Source: Chitinophaga filiformis (GTDB lineage: Bacteria; Bacteroidota; Bacteroidia; Chitinophagales; Chitinophagaceae). Taken from it: a stretch of 64,000 bases of DNA. Numbering within the stretch: the first letter of the stretch is position 1; each line of letters opens with the position of its first letter. Below the pieces are notes generated by a model, which was not told where the DNA came from, did no database searches, and worked only from the letters and a program-made list of their open reading frames with translations. The position numbers and the translations under genes are program-made. Of the stretch, positions 60,752-64,000 are shown piece after piece. The stretch spans positions 62,001 to 126,000 of the forward strand of contig NZ_FNBN01000010.1 of the NCBI RefSeq assembly GCF_900102545.1, read 5' to 3'.

Positions 60752-61987
60752 ATGACTTCTAACACGTCTTCACCACGATATTTTTTTAGCCTCGATGCTA
60801 TAAGAGGATTTGCTGCCCTTATTGTCGTTTTATGTCACTGGCAGTTCTATTTTTATAAAGATCAGACTTCACAGACCAAACCACTGGAAGAACTCGGGCT
60901 CCCCTTATATCCCTACTTGTCGATGTTATATAATCGCGCATTTTATGCGGTAGACCTTTTCTTTCTTCTATCAGGTTTCATCTTCTTCTGGTTCTATGCT
61001 GATAAAATAGCTGACAGGAAAACACCTTTCAGTAACTTCATGTGTTACCGGCTCACCCGCCTTTACCCTGTTCACTTTATTACACTGCTATCGCTGATAG
61101 CACTGCAGCACATTATGGTCAGCATGACCGGTCATACCTTTATTACGCAGAATAATGACGCCTGGCACTTTCTGTTAAATCTGTTAGTAATACATAGCTG
61201 GGGATTTGAGAGCACACCTGCCCTTAATGGATTTAATGGTCCCTCCTGGTCTGTATCAGTAGAACTGTTGCTATACCTGCTATTCTTTCTTGTCAGCTGG
61301 AAAAAATTACATCGTAATAAAGGTTTCCTCCTGGCAATCGCGGTGGCCGGAGCTGTTATACAACACTATTATTCAATGATAGGGCAGGGTATTTACTCAT
61401 TCTTTCTCGGAGCACTTACCTACCATCTTTATGCATGGCTTGTCAAAAGAAAAAACTTACGCAGCATCACCACTATCATCACCATTACTACTGTGATATT
61501 ATGGACTGTTGTGCTGACAGAATATGCATTTTCTTATATCAGGGATTTTTCCCTGGTACTCATGAAAAAGGTATTACCTGGCAAGGATGCTGCCTTTGAT
61601 ATGACGGTATACAATATGTCCAGGAACACTTTTTTCAGGACCGTTATGTCACCGTTCACAGTTCTAACACTCGCATTATCGGAAACAATAAGAGGAAGTT
61701 TGAAAATAAAATGGGCCACAGTATTAGGGAATGCCAGTTATGCATTGTACCTGATCCATTTCCCCTTAATGGTGCTTTTCTTTATTGCAGCTGATATACT
61801 GGGAATTAGTATTGAGGTCTTTCATTCTCCGTATACACTACTTCTTTTCTATGTAGTGCTGATCCCGACAAGTACTCTTACTCATTATTATTTTGAATTA
61901 CCCCTGCAGGAAATGTTCAGAAAGCGGCTACTCAAAAAAACAGCGCCCAGCCTTGTTAGTGTTGTCAATAATCAGATCACCACATAA
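60752..61987 (+). CDS. Acyltransferase 3 family membrane protein
   Basis: 411 residues with about ten membrane helices. The family signature FFSLDAIRGFAALIVVLCHW near the N-terminus includes the conserved Arg and His, and FYAVDLFFLLSGFIFFW and GPSWSVSVE follow. These enzymes transfer acetyl or succinyl groups to sugars of exported polysaccharides. The ATG at 60752 is preferred because the frame before it is not family-like. It is the first plus-strand gene of the polysaccharide locus, 64 bases before the export lipoprotein. Confidence 0.92.
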   Translation: MTSNTSSPRYFFSLDAIRGFAALIVVLCHWQFYFYKDQTSQTKPLEELGLPLYPYLSMLYNRAFYAVDLFFLLSGFIFFWFYADKIADRKTPFSNFMCYRLTRLYPVHFITLLSLIALQHIMVSMTGHTFITQNNDAWHFLLNLLVIHSWGFESTPALNGFNGPSWSVSVELLLYLLFFLVSWKKLHRNKGFLLAIAVAGAVIQHYYSMIGQGIYSFFLGALTYHLYAWLVKRKNLRSITTIITITTVILWTVVLTEYAFSYIRDFSLVLMKKVLPGKDAAFDMTVYNMSRNTFFRTVMSPFTVLTLALSETIRGSLKIKWATVLGNASYALYLIHFPLMVLFFIAADILGISIEVFHSPYTLLLFYVVLIPTSTLTHYYFELPLQEMFRKRLLKKTAPSLVSVVNNQITT

Positions 61988-62051
61988 CGCAGGTTACCAG
62001 TACGTGCATGTAGCAACTGTTACCTCCTTGTTTTATTAATCGAAATCAGAT

Positions 62052-62816
62052 ATGATAGCTAAATTCTATTTATTGTTATTTATTACCCTGGTCCTTCTTA
62101 CAAGCTGTATCAACACTAAAAAGATCACTTATTTCAATGACCTCGAAAAGGCAACCGGCACTGAATCTGCTAACAGGTTGCAGGCGCTGAAGGTGCAGCC
62201 CGGAGATATACTACAGATCACTATTACAACGATCGATAAAGATATTTCTCTCATATTAAATCCCGCAGCGGTCAAATCATCTCCTGTATCTGCCGATGGT
62301 ATGGACCCCGGATATATTGTAGACAGTACAGGTTATATCACCCTTCCCATGATTGGTAAAGTTTACGTAGCGAATAAAACGACGACCGAAATAAATGATA
62401 TCATCACACAGGAGTTAAACAAGACCATACGCAATCCTTATGTGTCGACCCGTATTGCCAATTTCAGGATCTCGGTACTGGGAGATGTGGCCCGGCCCGG
62501 TTCCTACCGGATCTCCGGAGAAAGAGCCTCGGTACTGGATGCATTAAGTATGGCGGGCGATATGAATGTGACTGCTCTCCGGAACGACATTATGATCATT
62601 CGTGAAGTGAACGGAGAAAAAACATATGCATCGCTGAACCTGAACAACGGCAATACGCTTGCTTCTCCTTACTACTATCTGCATAATAATGATGTAATAT
62701 ATGTAAAGCCAGGTCCTAACAAACAGTTTAATACTTCGAAGATTGTACAGCTGCTACCTGCAGCTATCGGCATTCTGTCACTGATCACCACCATTGTTAT
62801 TGTTTCCGTAAAATGA
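62052..62816 (+). CDS. Polysaccharide export outer-membrane lipoprotein (Wza-like)
   Basis: 254 residues. Lipobox LLTSC gives lipidated Cys19. The Poly_export domain (~45-135; LQALKVQPGDILQITITTID, YIVDSTGYITLPMIGKVYVA) and a SLBB domain (~140-215; ISVLGDVARPGSYRISGERA) are clear. The C-terminal helix (IVQLLPAAIGILSLITTIVI) would span the outer membrane as in Wza. Its stop overlaps the start of the Wzc/Wzz-like gene, so the two are made together as the export channel. Confidence 0.93.
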   Translation: MIAKFYLLLFITLVLLTSCINTKKITYFNDLEKATGTESANRLQALKVQPGDILQITITTIDKDISLILNPAAVKSSPVSADGMDPGYIVDSTGYITLPMIGKVYVANKTTTEINDIITQELNKTIRNPYVSTRIANFRISVLGDVARPGSYRISGERASVLDALSMAGDMNVTALRNDIMIIREVNGEKTYASLNLNNGNTLASPYYYLHNNDVIYVKPGPNKQFNTSKIVQLLPAAIGILSLITTIVIVSVK

Positions 62817-64000
62817 TACTGCAAATGAATCGTAATAAAGAACTGAATAATAAAAATGCTATCATAGATCTTGGCGATCTGTTTAAAAAATTGTTGTTCC
62901 ACTGGCCCCTGTATCTTATTGTGCTGCTGATAGCAGCAGGTGGTGCATTTGCCTATCTCAAGTACGCACGGCCAAGATATATGTCGAGCGCCAAACTGTA
63001 CCTCAAGGACGAGAAAAAGAACGGCGAGGAAACAGATCTTTTGAAGTCTCTGTCCCTCTTCAACAGCGGTAAAAACATAGAGAATGAGATGGAAGTGCTT
63101 AAGTCGCCCATCCTTGTTGAAAAGGTGATCCGCGACAACCGTTTCAATGTACGTTACTATGTGAAAGGCACTTTCCGCAACGAGGAGATCTATGAACAAA
63201 GGCCACTTACACTGAACTTCCTGGGCGACAGCACACATTTAGGCAATTATACCTTTGATATCAGGGAAGACAATAAGCTGCTGCAGGTAAAGTGGGTGAA
63301 TAATCCGAATGAAGACGACCGCAATATATTCAACATACATTCCGGCGAGCCTTTTATGGTGAACAATACCCGGTTCAGTATTACCTTTGATCCAACAGTG
63401 CCTGATGCTGCCAGGAATACTTACCGCATACGGATCGACTCAGTAGAAGAGCTGGCTTATAAGAAAATAGAAGACATCGGTACTGCCCTGGTCAACAGGG
63501 ACGCCACGGTTGTGATGGTGAGCTATGAAGACAGGATAGCTTCCCGTACCGCCCACTTTCTGAATGCACTGCTGGACACCTATAATGAATACACCCTCGA
63601 CGACAAGAACCAGGTAGCGCTCAAAACGATCCGTTTCCTCAATGTACGTATTGACTCGCTCAAAGACGAACTGGGATTCCTCGAAAAACAGGAAGAACAG
63701 TTTAAGGTACAACGTGGTATTACAGACATTGAAGGCAGTTCAAAATTAGCACTGGAACAGGTAAAGGAGGCCGACCTGAAGCTGAACGACGCCAATATGC
63801 AGTTGTCTGTATTTGACCAGGTGGAATCATATATCAACGCCCCCGGTACAGACTATCCGTTTGCGCCGGTACTGGGCAATGTAGATCAGGCACTGACAGG
63901 CATGATCAATCGCTATGAGGAACTTTTGAAAGAGAAAAAAAGGCTTTCCCTCTCCCTGCAACCGAACAGTATCATCCTGCAGAATACGGATGCCCAGATC
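62813..64000 (+). CDS. Wzc/Wzz-like polysaccharide chain-length/export protein (partial)
   Basis: The frame is open from ATG 62813 (overlapping the upstream TGA) to the window end, 396 codons; a second ATG at 62825 is possible. Residues ~1-30 are cytoplasmic, ~31-50 a membrane helix (WPLYLIVLLIAAGGAFAYLK), then the Wzz domain (RPRYMSSAKLYLKDEKKNGE). A long coiled-coil region follows from ~285 (IRFLNVRIDSLKDELGFLEK). The C-terminal part, which would show whether a tyrosine kinase domain is present, is beyond the window. It should form an export complex with the Wza-like lipoprotein. Confidence 0.9.
   Translation, partial: MILQMNRNKELNNKNAIIDLGDLFKKLLFHWPLYLIVLLIAAGGAFAYLKYARPRYMSSAKLYLKDEKKNGEETDLLKSLSLFNSGKNIENEMEVLKSPILVEKVIRDNRFNVRYYVKGTFRNEEIYEQRPLTLNFLGDSTHLGNYTFDIREDNKLLQVKWVNNPNEDDRNIFNIHSGEPFMVNNTRFSITFDPTVPDAARNTYRIRIDSVEELAYKKIEDIGTALVNRDATVVMVSYEDRIASRTAHFLNALLDTYNEYTLDDKNQVALKTIRFLNVRIDSLKDELGFLEKQEEQFKVQRGITDIEGSSKLALEQVKEADLKLNDANMQLSVFDQVESYINAPGTDYPFAPVLGNVDQALTGMINRYEELLKEKKRLSLSLQPNSIILQNTDAQI

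Overview
The window looks like chromosomal DNA of a Bacteroidota bacterium, most likely Chitinophagaceae and close to Chitinophaga. The evidence is a type IX secretion (T9SS) type B cargo protein with its PorP/SprF partner, a TonB receptor/DUF4249 pair, sigma/FecR and LytS/LytR regulators, BACON and WG-repeat proteins, promoters with the Bacteroidota -7 box TAnnTTTG, and rare GTG/TTG starts.

Bases 1-10.4 kb form an AT-rich, gene-poor accessory region. It holds a hydrolase, a Fic protein, a DUF6922 protein, a BACON/NHL lipoprotein, a large serine recombinase, a lipoprotein/barrel pair and long stretches without intact genes. It ends at a tRNA-Leu/tRNA-Gly pair (10.44-10.65 kb), after which the DNA becomes denser and richer in GC.

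Bases 10.8-18.4 kb are a redox/detoxification block: alpha/beta hydrolase, TetR, nitronate monooxygenase, an AraC-sensor/Atu4866 hybrid, SDR, AraC, 2OG-Fe(II) oxygenase and quinone reductase. Two matched operator pairs are visible, one for the TetR protein and one for the AraC protein. Bases 18.7-26.3 kb carry a serine hydrolase, a WG-repeat protein and an overlapping ackA-xfp phosphoketolase pair. Bases 26.2-28.0 kb hold a thioredoxin-reductase-like/MarR pair and two copies of an apparently new small-RNA element; a third copy lies at 54.35 kb.

Bases 28-33.5 kb encode the T9SS cargo and PorP/SprF protein. Bases 34.4-38.7 kb are an operon led by an ECF sigma factor, with a barrel protein, an OB-fold protein, a c-type heme lipoprotein, YceI and DUF5777. 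At 38.9-40.2 kb one gene fuses an ECF sigma factor to a FecR anti-sigma domain. Bases 40.3-44.3 kb contain an SDR, a stand-alone CheB, a two-domain LigD and a histone-H1-like DUF6496 protein. Bases 44.3-49.4 kb are a LytR/LytS pair divergent from a TonB receptor/DUF4249 pair, followed by a 184-base inverted repeat.

Bases 49.7-53.4 kb hold two AraC regulators, an IMPase-like phosphatase and an AraC-MGMT (Ada-like) protein. Bases 53.5-58.6 kb contain small envelope proteins, an MBL hydrolase and RtcB. Bases 58.7-64 kb begin a surface-polysaccharide locus: two FkbM-like proteins, an acyltransferase, a Wza-like export lipoprotein and a Wzc/Wzz-like protein cut off by the window edge.

The strongest candidates for undescribed biology are the three-copy small-RNA element, the sigma-FecR fusion, the AraC-sensor/Atu4866 hybrid with its matched AraC sites, and the two large dyad-symmetric non-coding elements.
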